Source: an uncultured Clostridium sp. (GTDB lineage Bacteria; Bacillota; Clostridia; Lachnospirales; Lachnospiraceae). Taken from it: 64,000 nucleotides of DNA. A model generated the notes under the pieces. It saw only the letters and a program-made list of their open reading frames with translations. It was not told the DNA's origin and did not search any database. Location: assembly GCA_947178475.1 (NCBI GenBank), contig CAMWYM010000004.1, positions 1 to 64,000 on the forward strand, written 5' to 3'. How positions within the stretch are numbered: the stretch's first letter is position 1; each line of letters begins with the position of its first letter. A program made the position numbers and the translations under genes. Positions 18,063-27,767 of the stretch are shown here, piece after piece.

Positions 18063-18596
18063 TTATTCTCCTTCAGCTCCGTCTGTTCCTTCGCCATTAC
18101 CGCCATTTTCACCGTTACCTTCACCCTCACCTGTACCTTCACCATTACCAGCGGCATCCTGATTAGCATTGTTAATCAAATGCTCCAGATAATCAATGCT
18201 CACTACAGAATCCAGATACTGGGATGGATAATACTCCTCACCAATGTGAAGATAGGTTGTGCCATCCTTAAGTGTCACATAATCCACAAGACCGCTCACC
18301 TGCTTAACATTACCTGCTGAATCCGGTACATTCAAAATTACATACTGCCCGGTCAGGTTCAGGCTCTGACTGTTTGTCATAGATGTACTCAGATTCTGTA
18401 ATTCCTCAACCACCGAGAACTGAGCCAGCTGAGCCATATATTCCGTGTTACTGGTGGGTTCCAATGGGTCCTGATACTGCATCTGAGTTACCAGCAGCTT
18501 CAAAAAAGCATCTTTGTCCAGCTGACTACCGTTTTTTTCGGTTTGCGGTGTTGTCGCTGTTGCTACCTTTGAAGTATCAATTCCTATTCCTGCCAT
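18063..18596 (-). CDS. flgD: FlgD, hook-capping scaffold protein
   Basis: FlgD caps the growing hook and is needed for FlgE polymerisation. The N-terminal part carries the family signature (LDKDAFLKLLVTQMQYQDPLEP... YMAQLAQFSVVEELQNL). After a short beta-rich region, the last 28 or so residues are a Gly/Glu/Asn repeat tail, unusual for this protein. I choose ATG 18596 (AIGID follows as MAGIGID) because GGAGG lies 8 bases upstream; an open frame extends 17 codons further. Confidence 0.94.
   Translation of the reverse strand: MAGIGIDTSKVATATTPQTEKNGSQLDKDAFLKLLVTQMQYQDPLEPTSNTEYMAQLAQFSVVEELQNLSTSMTNSQSLNLTGQYVILNVPDSAGNVKQVSGLVDYVTLKDGTTYLHIGEEYYPSQYLDSVVSIDYLEHLINNANQDAAGNGEGTGEGEGNGENGGNGEGTDGAEGE
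18075..18160 (-). repeat. Short tandem repeats encoding the Gly/Glu/Asn-rich FlgD tail
   Basis: Degenerate 6- and 9-base units encode alternating GNGEG, GTGEG and GGNGEG at the FlgD C-terminus. They are repetitive enough to vary in length by slippage without breaking frame. Confidence 0.6.
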
Positions 18597-18659
18597 TTCT
18601 CTTACCTCCTTTTTATTATACATAATTTGTATCGGATAAAAAGTCAAAACACTTTAGCC

Positions 18660-20225
18660 TCAGGCGCTATAGCTAACACTACTGCCCGCTGCCCGCATTT
18701 TTTCGACCTCTATCGCCTCTTCATCAACTGCATCATCCTCTAGTTCTGACAAATCTATTTTCTTTCGGTTTTTTGATGCTCTATTCTCTGCTGCGGAATC
18801 TTTTTCCGCATCGCCACGTTCAAATCCGGTAGTAGATACCATAACCTCGATAGCTTCAACCTTCAAATCCTGTTGCTGCATAGCTTCCTTCAAATTGGTA
18901 AGTCCGCCTTCAATCGCCTGCTTTGCAGCCTCATTCTCTGCAACGATTCTGGCCGTCATAACACCATCTTTCGATACCACATTAATCTGGATTCTTCCCA
19001 GATGTTCCGGATAAAGCTGCATTTCCATTGATGTCGTACTCTGGCTCATATGGACCTTTACCTGCTCCACTATCTGCTGAATCACCTCAACCTGACGTAC
19101 CGGCTGTGCCTCTGTTTCCCCAAGTGTACTTGTCTGGTCAATGGCATCTTCAATCGCTTGTAGAATAGGATTTTGAAAAAGCTCCTGCTTCTTCGTTTCT
19201 GAACGTTCCACATTGCTGTTGCTATCCATATTCCGATGCTCGGATAATCCCTCTGACTCATGCTCTTTAGAAGCTGTTTGGTTCCCCTTGCTCTCAGAAT
19301 GCCTTTCGTTTGTTACAATTACCTCCGGTTCTTCCGTTATTTCCTTGACGACCTGCTGTTCCTGAGGTTCTTCCTCCTCCACTTCCGGCACTTCTCCAAC
19401 CGGTGCATTTGACCGAACATACGGAACCTCCTCAACTACTTCGGTTATCTCCGCTGGCTCCTGTACAATCGATAGTGCTTCAACCAGCAAATCCTCCATC
19501 TGCTGTTCTGGTAGAACTTGCGGCAACTCACTGTCTATCTGCTGTAGAAGACTATCTGCCTCAGCAACAAATGACTGCAAATCCTGATTCAGAACTTCGT
19601 CTACGATTAAATCCGAGACCTCCGCAGAATTCATCTGCAGGAAAAATTTTTTCAACCCTTCCTCAGACAATAAATCTTTCGGCTCCATATCAAATTCTTT
19701 CAGCTTATCTGTCAGTTCCTGTACAGGAAACTGAAACTGCTCTGTCACCGTCTGCAGCAAACTGCCAAGAATTTCTAAGACACTCTCCATTTCTTCGTCA
19801 GACAGCTCAGGAATCTGTATGACTGCTTCTTCAACCAGCTCTGTCTCACCAAAATCAGTCATCTGCTCTGCAGTCTCCACATCAGACACATTCGCATCAT
19901 CCGGTACTGTTTCAGACATCCCGTTATCTACAGTCTGATTGTCAACAGCTTTATTGTCAACAGCTCTGTTATCAACATTCTCAGTCTGACCCTTGCCTTG
20001 TGCATTATATGCCTTAGAATCCTGATTTTGAGACTTCTGCACTTCAGCGTTCTGAGATTTTGAATCCTTCACATTAGTTCCGGCAATGGCATTGTTGTTC
20101 TGTGCCTTATCGAAATAGTCTGCAAAATTAGCTACATTATTCACATCTGGCTTAACAGCAGATATATCCATTCCCGCCCCTACCAGTAAAAGATTCGCCG
20201 CATTTACGCTTTCCTTTACCTGCAT
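18660..20225 (-). CDS. fliK: FliK, flagellar hook-length control protein
   Basis: FliK is the secreted ruler that sets hook length and triggers the FlhB specificity switch. The long N-terminal region is acidic and low in complexity, including VDN-x-A repeats near residues 85-100. The C-terminal Flg_hook domain (about 385-470) has the characteristic MQLYPEHLGRIQI... VTARI-like pattern and ends in a charged tail. 521 residues fall within the broad family range. AAGGAGG precedes ATG 20225. Confidence 0.92.
   Translation of the reverse strand: MQVKESVNAANLLLVGAGMDISAVKPDVNNVANFADYFDKAQNNNAIAGTNVKDSKSQNAEVQKSQNQDSKAYNAQGKGQTENVDNRAVDNKAVDNQTVDNGMSETVPDDANVSDVETAEQMTDFGETELVEEAVIQIPELSDEEMESVLEILGSLLQTVTEQFQFPVQELTDKLKEFDMEPKDLLSEEGLKKFFLQMNSAEVSDLIVDEVLNQDLQSFVAEADSLLQQIDSELPQVLPEQQMEDLLVEALSIVQEPAEITEVVEEVPYVRSNAPVGEVPEVEEEEPQEQQVVKEITEEPEVIVTNERHSESKGNQTASKEHESEGLSEHRNMDSNSNVERSETKKQELFQNPILQAIEDAIDQTSTLGETEAQPVRQVEVIQQIVEQVKVHMSQSTTSMEMQLYPEHLGRIQINVVSKDGVMTARIVAENEAAKQAIEGGLTNLKEAMQQQDLKVEAIEVMVSTTGFERGDAEKDSAAENRASKNRKKIDLSELEDDAVDEEAIEVEKMRAAGSSVSYSA
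19937..19980 (-). repeat. 15-base tandem repeat in fliK
   Basis: About three units with the core TTGTCAACAGC (plus strand) encode VDN(R/K/Q)(A/T) repeats in the disordered part of FliK. Repeats in the ruler segment could affect hook length. Confidence 0.55.
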
Positions 20226-20254
20226 ATTCTTCCTCCTTTCCTATAGTTAAGCGG

Positions 20255-21013
20255 CTAATAGGGCATCAGCTTCTTTGTAATATTAGCTGCGAAAGCCGGG
20301 TCCATCTGACCAATGACCTTCGCTCGGCTGTCAGCCTTCATCGCCCCAAGTATCGTTGCCACTGTATCCAGATTGTCACTCATTTTTTCCAATACAGCAG
20401 CCGCCTCTGCCGGTTTCATATTCTCATAGGTCTTAGCCAAATCCTTTAAATCTGCATTCGTAGAGCCTGACGAAACGACCTGTCGATATATTGCTTCCGC
20501 ATTGGCTGGATTGATACTTTCATACCACTCTTTATATGTATCGGCATCCGGAGCATTTTCTCCATAGACTATTTCATTATAAAATTCTTCTTTTTGCCGC
20601 TGAAATTCACTCTGACTCTCCTCAAAAGCTTTCAAGCGCTCCACTTCACTGGCTAAATCCGCATTTTCTTCCTTAAGAGATTTATTGGATGAACTAAGGT
20701 CTGAGTTTTCCTTCTCAAGCTGACTAATCATTTCCTTCGCCTGAGACAGAGTGGCAATCTGGTTCTCGTCACCGGATTCCTCCGCCTCCTGAGCTAATTG
20801 TTTCTCTGACGGTTCGGGTAAAACCTTATTCACCACCGGTACATCCTTCAAAATCGGGCGCAGTACATTATTGCCAAATCCACCGATATCCAGCTTAATC
20901 AACGCAATGATAATAGCAAGCCATACCAGAATAATTAATATTACAAAAAAGACTGATAAAATTTTGCTTCCTAAACTTTCCCCATCATCTTCATTTCTAT
21001 TTCTTTTTGCCAT
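20255..21013 (-). CDS. MotE/YlxF-like membrane protein with MgtE-N-type C-terminal domain
   Basis: A 252-residue protein with one N-terminal membrane helix (about 17-40), a coiled-coil stretch (about 85-140) and a C-terminal helical repeat (MKPAEAAAVLEKMSDNLDTVATILGAMK) like MgtE N-terminal domains. This is the build of YlxF/MotE proteins encoded between fliJ and fliK in Gram-positive bacteria; MotE acts as a chaperone for a flagellar motor protein elsewhere. The role here is inferred from architecture and position. Confidence 0.8.
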   Translation of the reverse strand: MAKRNRNEDDGESLGSKILSVFFVILIILVWLAIIIALIKLDIGGFGNNVLRPILKDVPVVNKVLPEPSEKQLAQEAEESGDENQIATLSQAKEMISQLEKENSDLSSSNKSLKEENADLASEVERLKAFEESQSEFQRQKEEFYNEIVYGENAPDADTYKEWYESINPANAEAIYRQVVSSGSTNADLKDLAKTYENMKPAEAAAVLEKMSDNLDTVATILGAMKADSRAKVIGQMDPAFAANITKKLMPY

Positions 21014-21018
21014 GGATT

Positions 21019-21471
21019 TTATACCTCCTCTGAACTGCCATTATATTGATAACTAACCAATTGGTCAATTTCTTTTATCTCTTCTGCGTTTAACTCCTGC
21101 TTAAACACCTCAAACTGATTCTCTTTAAGCTTTTCATGAATCTTTCTTTCTTTGACCGCTTCATTCATGAGCCGGATTGCCTCCTCAAGCTCCCGTTCAA
21201 TCTGTTCAATTACCATTTGTTGGTTGATAATATAATCTCCCATCAAAAGAATTGCATTTTTGCACTGTTCAATCTCCAAAACCACAAGCTGCTCGGATAC
21301 CAGCCCCATATATTCCTGCATATACTGCTGTCTGCGGCTTTCTAACCGTTCCAGTTCCTCCTCTGCTTCGTTCAATCGAGACCGCACTGTCATATAATTC
21401 TGCTTCGCCTGCTCCTCCAGCTTGTATTTAATATCCAGTATATTCTGCATTCGATAGAGAAATTTTGCCAA
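21019..21471 (-). CDS. fliJ: FliJ, export chaperone / ATPase stalk
   Basis: FliJ is a coiled-coil protein that links the FliI hexamer to FlhA. The 150-residue product is almost entirely helical and charged, starting MAKFLYRMQNILDIKYKLEEQAK, a typical FliJ N-terminus. TTG 21471 is the apparent start, 8 bases after GGGAGG. It follows fliI by 33 bases. Confidence 0.9.
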   Translation of the reverse strand: MAKFLYRMQNILDIKYKLEEQAKQNYMTVRSRLNEAEEELERLESRRQQYMQEYMGLVSEQLVVLEIEQCKNAILLMGDYIINQQMVIEQIERELEEAIRLMNEAVKERKIHEKLKENQFEVFKQELNAEEIKEIDQLVSYQYNGSSEEV

Positions 21472-21504
21472 TCTAAAAACCTCCCTTTTTCACAAAGCTC
21501 TGCC

Positions 21505-22818
21505 CTAGTCAAATATTCCAGTCATCATGGCAACCTCTTCATCAAACTGATATTTGGTCTCCACATCCTGCATCAGAAAATCATTCACCTGATGAATCTT
21601 GGAAATCGCAAAATCAATATCCGGATTAGAACCGGCTTTATATGCGCCTATATTAATCAAGTCCTCTGCTTCATTATAGGTTGCCAGTACGTTTTTGATC
21701 TTACCTGCAACCTGCTTGTGCTCATCCTGTGCAATTCCGCTCATACACCGGGAAATGCTCTGCAAAACATCAATAGCAGGATAATGATTTTTGTGTCCCA
21801 GTTTTCGGGAAAGAATAATATGACCATCCAAAATTCCCCTGGCCGTATCAGAAATCGGTTCGTTAAAATCATCACCATCCACCAAAACAGCATACAGCCC
21901 CGTAATAGACCCTTTCTCAGAATTACCTGCACGCTCTAACACCTTTGGCAGTTCAGAATACACAGACGGCGGATACCCTCTTGTCACAGGAGGCTCTCCA
22001 GACGCCAGTCCAATCTCCCGTTGTGCCATACAGAAACGGGTCATATTATCCATCATCAGCAAAACATCCTTACCCTGATCCCGAAAATATTCCGCAATCG
22101 CTGTTGCTGTTTTTGCTGCTTTATTTCGGATTAACGCCGGCTTATCCGAAGTGGCAATCACCACCACCGAACGTTTTAGACCTTCTTCCCCCAAATCCCG
22201 CTCAATAAATTCGCGAACCTCTCTTCCACGCTCTCCAATCAGGGCAATCACATTTACATCCGCCTTAGTGTTTCTTGCGAACATACCAAGCAGTGTAGAC
22301 TTACCGACACCCGACCCGGCAAAGATACCTATACGCTGCCCCTTGCCGACCGTAATCATCCCATCTACAGCCTTTACACCCAACGGAAGCACCTCAGAAA
22401 TAAGTTTACGCCGCAAAGCATCCGGTGGCGGTGCCTCAATGGGATAAGTTTCACTTAAGTTCAGCTCCTTCCCATCCATAGGCCTGCCCAGTCCGTCTAA
22501 AGACCGACCAAGCAGCTCCTCACCTACATGAACCTGCAGCGGTTCTTTTGTATTCTCTACAATGGCACCTAACCCGATACCCTCCACACTTTCAAAAGGC
22601 ATCAGTAAAACACGGCTATCACGAAAGCCCACTACTTCCGCCATAACCTCCTGTGTACCGTCCTTAGATGTGATTTTGCACAAATCATTTAATTTACAGG
22701 TAGGACCCACTGATTCCACAGTAAGTCCTACTATTTTTGCCACTTTTCCTAACTCCTTAACATAAGAACCATTCGCCAGAGAAAAGTACTGCTCATAATT
22801 AATTTCCAAAGAAATCAC
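21505..22818 (-). CDS. fliI: FliI, flagellum-specific export ATPase
   Basis: FliI energises export and resembles F1 ATPase beta subunits. Walker A (GIFAGSGVGKSTLLG) is near residues 165-180, the ERGREVREFIE motif and Walker B (DVLLMMDNMTRF) follow, and the C-terminal substrate-binding domain is intact (437 residues, normal). It starts at GTG 22818 immediately after the fliH stop, with AGAGG 5 bases upstream, so it is coupled to its regulator FliH. Confidence 0.97.
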   Translation of the reverse strand: MISLEINYEQYFSLANGSYVKELGKVAKIVGLTVESVGPTCKLNDLCKITSKDGTQEVMAEVVGFRDSRVLLMPFESVEGIGLGAIVENTKEPLQVHVGEELLGRSLDGLGRPMDGKELNLSETYPIEAPPPDALRRKLISEVLPLGVKAVDGMITVGKGQRIGIFAGSGVGKSTLLGMFARNTKADVNVIALIGERGREVREFIERDLGEEGLKRSVVVIATSDKPALIRNKAAKTATAIAEYFRDQGKDVLLMMDNMTRFCMAQREIGLASGEPPVTRGYPPSVYSELPKVLERAGNSEKGSITGLYAVLVDGDDFNEPISDTARGILDGHIILSRKLGHKNHYPAIDVLQSISRCMSGIAQDEHKQVAGKIKNVLATYNEAEDLINIGAYKAGSNPDIDFAISKIHQVNDFLMQDVETKYQFDEEVAMMTGIFD

Positions 22819-23703
22819 CTATTCCTCTTCCTTAATCATCAGCTTTAAGGAGGTCAGCAGATTATCCAGCTGAACATCCAGACTGACATCTACAATGCCG
22901 TGGTCTGTCTCAATCAGGCACTGCATCGGTGCAAGCTTTGCATCCGCAAATATTTCTATCTTAATACTCGGGTTCAACGCCCCATATATTGCATCCTTTT
23001 GCTGTAAAAGCGCTTCATAATCCTCATCAGATACCTTAATCACAAACTGTTTACTGTTATCCAAATCCTGCATCGCACAATTAATCATATAAAGCAATAC
23101 ATCTCTTTGCTGCTCAATCACTACACCGGTAACCGATGGAATCAGACGACATAATATATCTACCATCTTACTCTCGGTGTCCTTTAAAAGAGCCTTTTCT
23201 TTATCTGCAAAATCCGATTCCAAATCCTGCATACGTTGCTCAAATTTATCTGTCTGTGCCTTAATCGCTTCCTCGGCAGCAGCCATCCCCTCATTGTAAC
23301 CTGCTTGATATCCCTCTTCCTTAGCCTGTTGCTTAATCTGTTCCACGTCATCATAAGCAGCGGCACGCATCTGTTCCGCATCGTCGTGAGCCTGACTTAC
23401 AATGGACTCCGCCTCACTTTTAGCAGACCGGATCACCTCGTCTGCAACCTTTTTCAGTTCTATAGACATCCCTGCAGCATCGGATAAATCAGAAGTGTCC
23501 ATGGTCAACAAATCATCGCCAAAATCCACACCCTCTAATTCTGCATCTCGCAACATTGTCGCCGCCAATGCCTCCTCCATAGAAAGAGACGCTTCCTCCG
23601 CTGCATCATCAATCGCTTTTATAATTTTGCTTTCATTCGCATCAATGACAAGTGTGTTATCTTGAGAAAATGCAACAAAACCGGATTTAATCAAATTAGA
23701 CAA
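22819..23703 (-). CDS. fliH: FliH, negative regulator of the export ATPase
   Basis: FliH binds FliI and the C-ring. The product has a long helical, Glu/Ala-rich centre with GxxxG-like spacing (EGYQAGYNEGMAAAEEA) and a C-terminal V-ATPase E-like domain (MVDILCRLIPSVTGVVIEQQRDVLLYMI). I prefer TTG 23703 (MSNLIKSGF), which follows GGAGGTG at 11 bases and overlaps fliG by 8 bases. The ATG at 23736 would lie deep inside fliG. Confidence 0.9.
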   Translation of the reverse strand: MSNLIKSGFVAFSQDNTLVIDANESKIIKAIDDAAEEASLSMEEALAATMLRDAELEGVDFGDDLLTMDTSDLSDAAGMSIELKKVADEVIRSAKSEAESIVSQAHDDAEQMRAAAYDDVEQIKQQAKEEGYQAGYNEGMAAAEEAIKAQTDKFEQRMQDLESDFADKEKALLKDTESKMVDILCRLIPSVTGVVIEQQRDVLLYMINCAMQDLDNSKQFVIKVSDEDYEALLQQKDAIYGALNPSIKIEIFADAKLAPMQCLIETDHGIVDVSLDVQLDNLLTSLKLMIKEEE

Positions 23704-24712
23704 TAATCTCGTCACCTCCACCACGGGAAATAACAATCTCGCCAGTATCCTCTAATTTTCTTACAATATTTACAATCTTCTGCTGTGCATCCTCTACATC
23801 CTTTAACCTTATCGGTCCCATATATTCCATGTCCTCTTTGATCATAGCAGACAGACGAGAAGACAAGTTGCTGAAAATACAGTTCTGAACCTCCTCGTTG
23901 GCATTTTTGAGCGCAATAGCAAGCTCGCTGTTGTCCACCTCTCGGAGAACCGTCTGAATGGCACGATTGTCCAGCGTAAGGATATCCTCAAATACAAACA
24001 TTTTACGACGAATTTCATCCGCAAGTTCTGGTTCTTCCACTTCAAGAGTTTCCATAATATGCTTCTCAGTACTACGGTCTACCGTATTCAAAATAGCCAC
24101 AGTAGCATCTACACCACCCACAATGGTATAATCCTGATTGACCAGTGAAGACAATTTTCTCTCCAATACTTTTTCCACCTCTTTGATGACATCTGGACTG
24201 GTACGATCCATCAGCGCAATACGCTTTGCAACCTCAGCCTGCTTCTCTGGCGGAAGGGCACTCACCACTGCCGCAGCCTGACTAGAGGGCAAATATGCCA
24301 AAATCAAAGCAATCGTCTGCGGATGCTCCTCCTGTATAAAGTTAAGCAGCTGGGACGGCTCAGCCTTACGAACAAACTCAAAAGGTCTAACCTGCAAGGA
24401 TGCCGTTAATCTTCCAATAACATCCTTTGCCTTATCCTCACCAAGAGACTTGTCAAGCAACTCCTTTGCATAGCCAATACCACCCTCGGAAATATATTGC
24501 TGGGCCAGACAAACCTCATAGAACTCCTCCAATACCTGTTCCTTCAAGTCAGGAGGAACTCCTCTGGTATTAGCAATTTCCAGCGTTAAAGATTCAATCT
24601 CATCCTCTTTTAAGTGTTTAAAAATATTTGATGACTTCTCAGGTCCCAAAGAAATTAATAATATTGCCGCTTTTTGCAATCCTGAAATATCATCTCCAGC
24701 ATGCGCTGCCAT
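23696..24712 (-). CDS. fliG: FliG, flagellar motor switch protein
   Basis: FliG transmits torque from the stator. All three domains are present (338 residues): an N-terminal FliF-binding part, a middle domain with the EHPQ motif (QEEHPQTIALIL), and a C-terminal torque domain with the charged helix region (LDNRAIQTVLREVDNSELAIALKNA). The length is normal. GGAGG precedes ATG 24712, 27 bases after fliF. Confidence 0.98.
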   Translation of the reverse strand: MAAHAGDDISGLQKAAILLISLGPEKSSNIFKHLKEDEIESLTLEIANTRGVPPDLKEQVLEEFYEVCLAQQYISEGGIGYAKELLDKSLGEDKAKDVIGRLTASLQVRPFEFVRKAEPSQLLNFIQEEHPQTIALILAYLPSSQAAAVVSALPPEKQAEVAKRIALMDRTSPDVIKEVEKVLERKLSSLVNQDYTIVGGVDATVAILNTVDRSTEKHIMETLEVEEPELADEIRRKMFVFEDILTLDNRAIQTVLREVDNSELAIALKNANEEVQNCIFSNLSSRLSAMIKEDMEYMGPIRLKDVEDAQQKIVNIVRKLEDTGEIVISRGGGDEIIV

Positions 24713-24739
24713 ACAATCGCCTCCATTTATATCAATGTG

Positions 24740-26359
24740 TTAATCCCAATCATCATTTAACCAATTTCGCAAAAGAAGGGCAACTTCTTGAGGATTCTCA
24801 TCCACAAACCGTTCAATCTGCTGTCTGGTCGCCGATTTATCACTAAACTCAATATCCTCCAAAGTCTGGTTCTCCTTTGTCGTTGCAAGCAATGCCTCTA
24901 CAGAAAGCTCCGGCTCTAACTCTGTCACCTCTACCGGCTTCATTCCCTTAAACACAACAAAGCAGAGCAGTAAAACAATCAACAAAGCAAGGAAGAATTG
25001 AAGATAATTTGCAGCTACATCAATGGCACTTGTCTCCCGCGGATAAAAAAGCGGAACCTCGTATGCCTGAATCTGTATATTTTCAGTACTGATACCTGTT
25101 GCCTTTTCCACCAATGCATAAGTCTCAGCATCCACCTCAACCGGGGTACGCTCATCATTTTCTTCCTGAAAAGCCTCAAAATTTGTACCTCTAAGCTGTC
25201 CGGCCTTTTTCATCTTAGCCTCATCATAGATAATATATTTACTAAGTACAAGTGCAATTGTAGAATTTGCAGTATTAACTGTCCCTACAGACTGCTCTGT
25301 CACCGTTCGAGTCACGCTGTCATGATAGGTCTGCTTTACCACATTTGCATTACTATTCGCATTAGTACCATTTAAAATCTCATAGTCATTGACCGTTGCA
25401 TCATTGGAATCCGTTCCCGGTATTCCAACTGTACCGTCATTATTTTCCGCCGAATATGTATACTGTTCCACCAGAGGACCTGTATCCTCTTCCTCGTCGT
25501 CAGTATAATGATGCTCATCCTCTACAGTTGTCTTATTCAAATCCACATCCAGATTTGCCTTTACCTCTGCATCGTTATAAATTCCTGAATTGACAAACAG
25601 ACTTCTAACCTGATTCTGTACATTTTCCGTTACCTGCTGCTTAATTTTCATTGTTTGGGCAGCTGAACCAGATGCCGTGGAGCTGTCATTATCCCCTCCA
25701 AACAGAAGTTTTCCCGACTGATCCACAATACGAATAGAGTTGGTTGTCTTGTTGCCTAATGATGTTGCCACCACATTGGCAATACCTTCTACTCGCTCCT
25801 CCTCCAGCTCCTCTGTAGTGATCAACAGAACACTGGCAGTCGCCTCCTTATTCTCAGACAACAGCGAATTGGTTGAATCCGGAATATCAATCTGCACATT
25901 CGCCTGTTTAACTCCCTGAATCAATTCCAATTCCTTTACAATTTCATTCTGTGTATAAATCTTATTTTTCAGCTGTCTCTCACTGTCCGTTGTAGACATA
26001 CTGTTATCAAACAGCCAATCACGGTCTGTATCCTTATTCGTAGCAATATTATTCTCACCCAAAACAAGCCTTGCACTGGATTCATCCTTTTCATCAATAG
26101 TAATGGTCAATCCGTTACTTGATACAGAATAGGACGTAATTCCCGCCTCATCCAATACTGATTTTGCCGAAGCCGCATCTGTGGTATTATCAAAGGTAAC
26201 CAATTCTACATATTGCGAACGGTTCAACAACCAGATAAGCGCTACCAATGTCAATATCACTCCTGCAGATATTGATACAATTAATGTTTTCTGTTTACTT
26301 GTAAACCGATTCCAAAACTCAACAAGCCGAGTCTGAATGTCTTTTAATCTGTCTAACAT
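24740..26359 (-). CDS. fliF: FliF, MS-ring protein
   Basis: FliF forms the MS ring that houses the export gate. It has two membrane helices (about 25-45 and 445-465), ring-building domains between (LELIQGVKQANVQIDIP... SLLSENKEATASVLL), and a cytosolic FliG-binding C-terminus (EEVALLLRNWL-like, here PQEVALLLRNWLNDD). 539 residues is normal. It is one of the first genes of the cluster, after fliE. Confidence 0.97.
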   Translation of the reverse strand: MLDRLKDIQTRLVEFWNRFTSKQKTLIVSISAGVILTLVALIWLLNRSQYVELVTFDNTTDAASAKSVLDEAGITSYSVSSNGLTITIDEKDESSARLVLGENNIATNKDTDRDWLFDNSMSTTDSERQLKNKIYTQNEIVKELELIQGVKQANVQIDIPDSTNSLLSENKEATASVLLITTEELEEERVEGIANVVATSLGNKTTNSIRIVDQSGKLLFGGDNDSSTASGSAAQTMKIKQQVTENVQNQVRSLFVNSGIYNDAEVKANLDVDLNKTTVEDEHHYTDDEEEDTGPLVEQYTYSAENNDGTVGIPGTDSNDATVNDYEILNGTNANSNANVVKQTYHDSVTRTVTEQSVGTVNTANSTIALVLSKYIIYDEAKMKKAGQLRGTNFEAFQEENDERTPVEVDAETYALVEKATGISTENIQIQAYEVPLFYPRETSAIDVAANYLQFFLALLIVLLLCFVVFKGMKPVEVTELEPELSVEALLATTKENQTLEDIEFSDKSATRQQIERFVDENPQEVALLLRNWLNDDWD

Positions 26360-26461
26360 AGTACTCCCTGCCGGATGTTATCATCCGTTTTTATTCATAT
26401 ATACAACCGCCAAACATTTTGCCATATTCTGCCAATACATTTGCCGGTAATGTATTTATTC

Positions 26462-26776
26462 CTATAACTGCATGTTCATAAGTTCCTTATATGCCTCTAA
26501 CGCCTTATTTGTTACACTAACCGTATACTGCAAGGAAATATTTGCCTTTTGCTGTGCAACCGCAAGGTCGTGTGTGCTGGTAGCATACCCCAAAGCAAAA
26601 TTCATTTCTGAGGTCTCTGCCGCATTCTGCAAATCGTCAGCTTCCTTATACATACTGATTGCCGAATTAAGTAAATTATCAAAAGCAGATTTGCTATCAG
26701 TTGTAACCTTTGCTGCATTCCTGTTATACAACATCGCATCGTTTTGTACGATATCATGAATCGAAGAAATTCCCAT
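26462..26776 (-). CDS. fliE: FliE, hook-basal body adaptor
   Basis: FliE joins the MS ring to the rod. The 104-residue helical protein has the family C-terminal pattern (DLAVAQQKANISLQYTVSVTNKALEAYKELMNMQL). It follows flgC by 23 bases and precedes fliF, the standard order. Confidence 0.95.
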   Translation of the reverse strand: MGISSIHDIVQNDAMLYNRNAAKVTTDSKSAFDNLLNSAISMYKEADDLQNAAETSEMNFALGYATSTHDLAVAQQKANISLQYTVSVTNKALEAYKELMNMQL

Positions 26777-26799
26777 TTTTTATCACCTGTCCATTTCCG

Positions 26800-27243
26800 T
26801 TAATCAAATAATTCTAAGCCCTTCATCGCCATTGACTTTGCCGCATTAAATGCCGTTGCATTTGCTTCATAGGATCGGCTGGCGTCAATCATATTGGTCA
26901 TCTCCGTCACCGTGTTGACATTAGGCAATGTTACATATCCATTCTCGTCTGCATCTGGATGCATCGGGTCATAAACCATAGCTCCTTCCGTTGTATCCTC
27001 AACAATCGCTGCAATCTTAACGCCCTTTGCATCGTAAGTCTCCAGCTTATTACTCAAAATATGATCAAAAGAAGAATTAGAATTCTCCCTAAACACAACA
27101 GTCTGTCTTCTGTAAACCCTGCCATATTCATCTCTTGTCGTATTTACATTGGCAAGATTCTGAGAAATAATATCCAATCTGGTTCTCTGCGCTGTCATTC
27201 CCGAAGCTGCAACATCCATCGCATTAAAAATACCACTAGCCAT
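26800..27243 (-). CDS. flgC: FlgC, proximal rod protein
   Basis: The 147-residue rod protein carries the N-terminal signature (FNAMDVAASGMTAQRTRLDIISQNLANVNT) and a C-terminal helix (MTNMIDASRSYEANATAFNAAKSMAMKGLEL). AGGAGG lies 8 bases before ATG 27243; it follows flgB by 14 bases. Confidence 0.97.
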   Translation of the reverse strand: MASGIFNAMDVAASGMTAQRTRLDIISQNLANVNTTRDEYGRVYRRQTVVFRENSNSSFDHILSNKLETYDAKGVKIAAIVEDTTEGAMVYDPMHPDADENGYVTLPNVNTVTEMTNMIDASRSYEANATAFNAAKSMAMKGLELFD

Positions 27244-27257
27244 CTTTCATCCTCCTA

Positions 27258-27650
27258 TCACTTTGATAATACCATTTTATATCTTGCAAATTCCTGTCCA
27301 ATCTGATCTAATAATGCATTATATCGTATCTGATTTTCTGCTAATGCTGCATTCTCCGTATCAATATCTACATTATTACCATCCAGCCTGTACGACAATG
27401 TCGAGGAATCCGTATAGATAAGTCCTCCAAAATCGGACAAGTGAGTATTAACCCCTGCCACTCTCTCATCCAGTGATTCATTGCCCATTAGTGCCATTTC
27501 CAAATAACTCTGAAAAGATACATCCTTGCGCTTATAATTCGGTGTACCTACGTTGGCAATGTTGTTGGAAATGATTTCATTTCTGGAATTTGCCGCATCT
27601 GCAGCTTTGTCCAATACGTTGATATAATTGTAAATATTGGTATTGATCAT
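27258..27650 (-). CDS. flgB: FlgB, proximal rod protein
   Basis: FlgB is a rod subunit and the first gene of the fla/che cluster. It shows the family signature (SRNEIISNNIANVGTPNYKRKDVSFQ). ATG 27650 has GGGAGG 7 bases upstream; the ATG at 27665 would overlap that site. The 117-base gap to codY lacks a strong sigma-A promoter; TTAACA with TAATAC at 16-base spacing is a weak candidate. No c-di-GMP riboswitch or sigma-28 motif was seen there. Confidence 0.95.
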   Translation of the reverse strand: MINTNIYNYINVLDKAADAANSRNEIISNNIANVGTPNYKRKDVSFQSYLEMALMGNESLDERVAGVNTHLSDFGGLIYTDSSTLSYRLDGNNVDIDTENAALAENQIRYNALLDQIGQEFARYKMVLSK

Positions 27651-27767
27651 ACCCATACCTCCCATCTTTCTGAATCTAATGTATTAATTTGTATAAAATA
27701 TTTGTTAACAGCAAGAACAGCAAAGGAATTCAAATAGAAATCACAAATCCGTTTGCCATTCTAAATC

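Noticed and set aside
27651-27767. c-di-GMP riboswitch or CodY box before flgB
   Set aside because: Looked for because of clostridial precedent; no conserved riboswitch core and no good AATTTTC-like palindrome was found.
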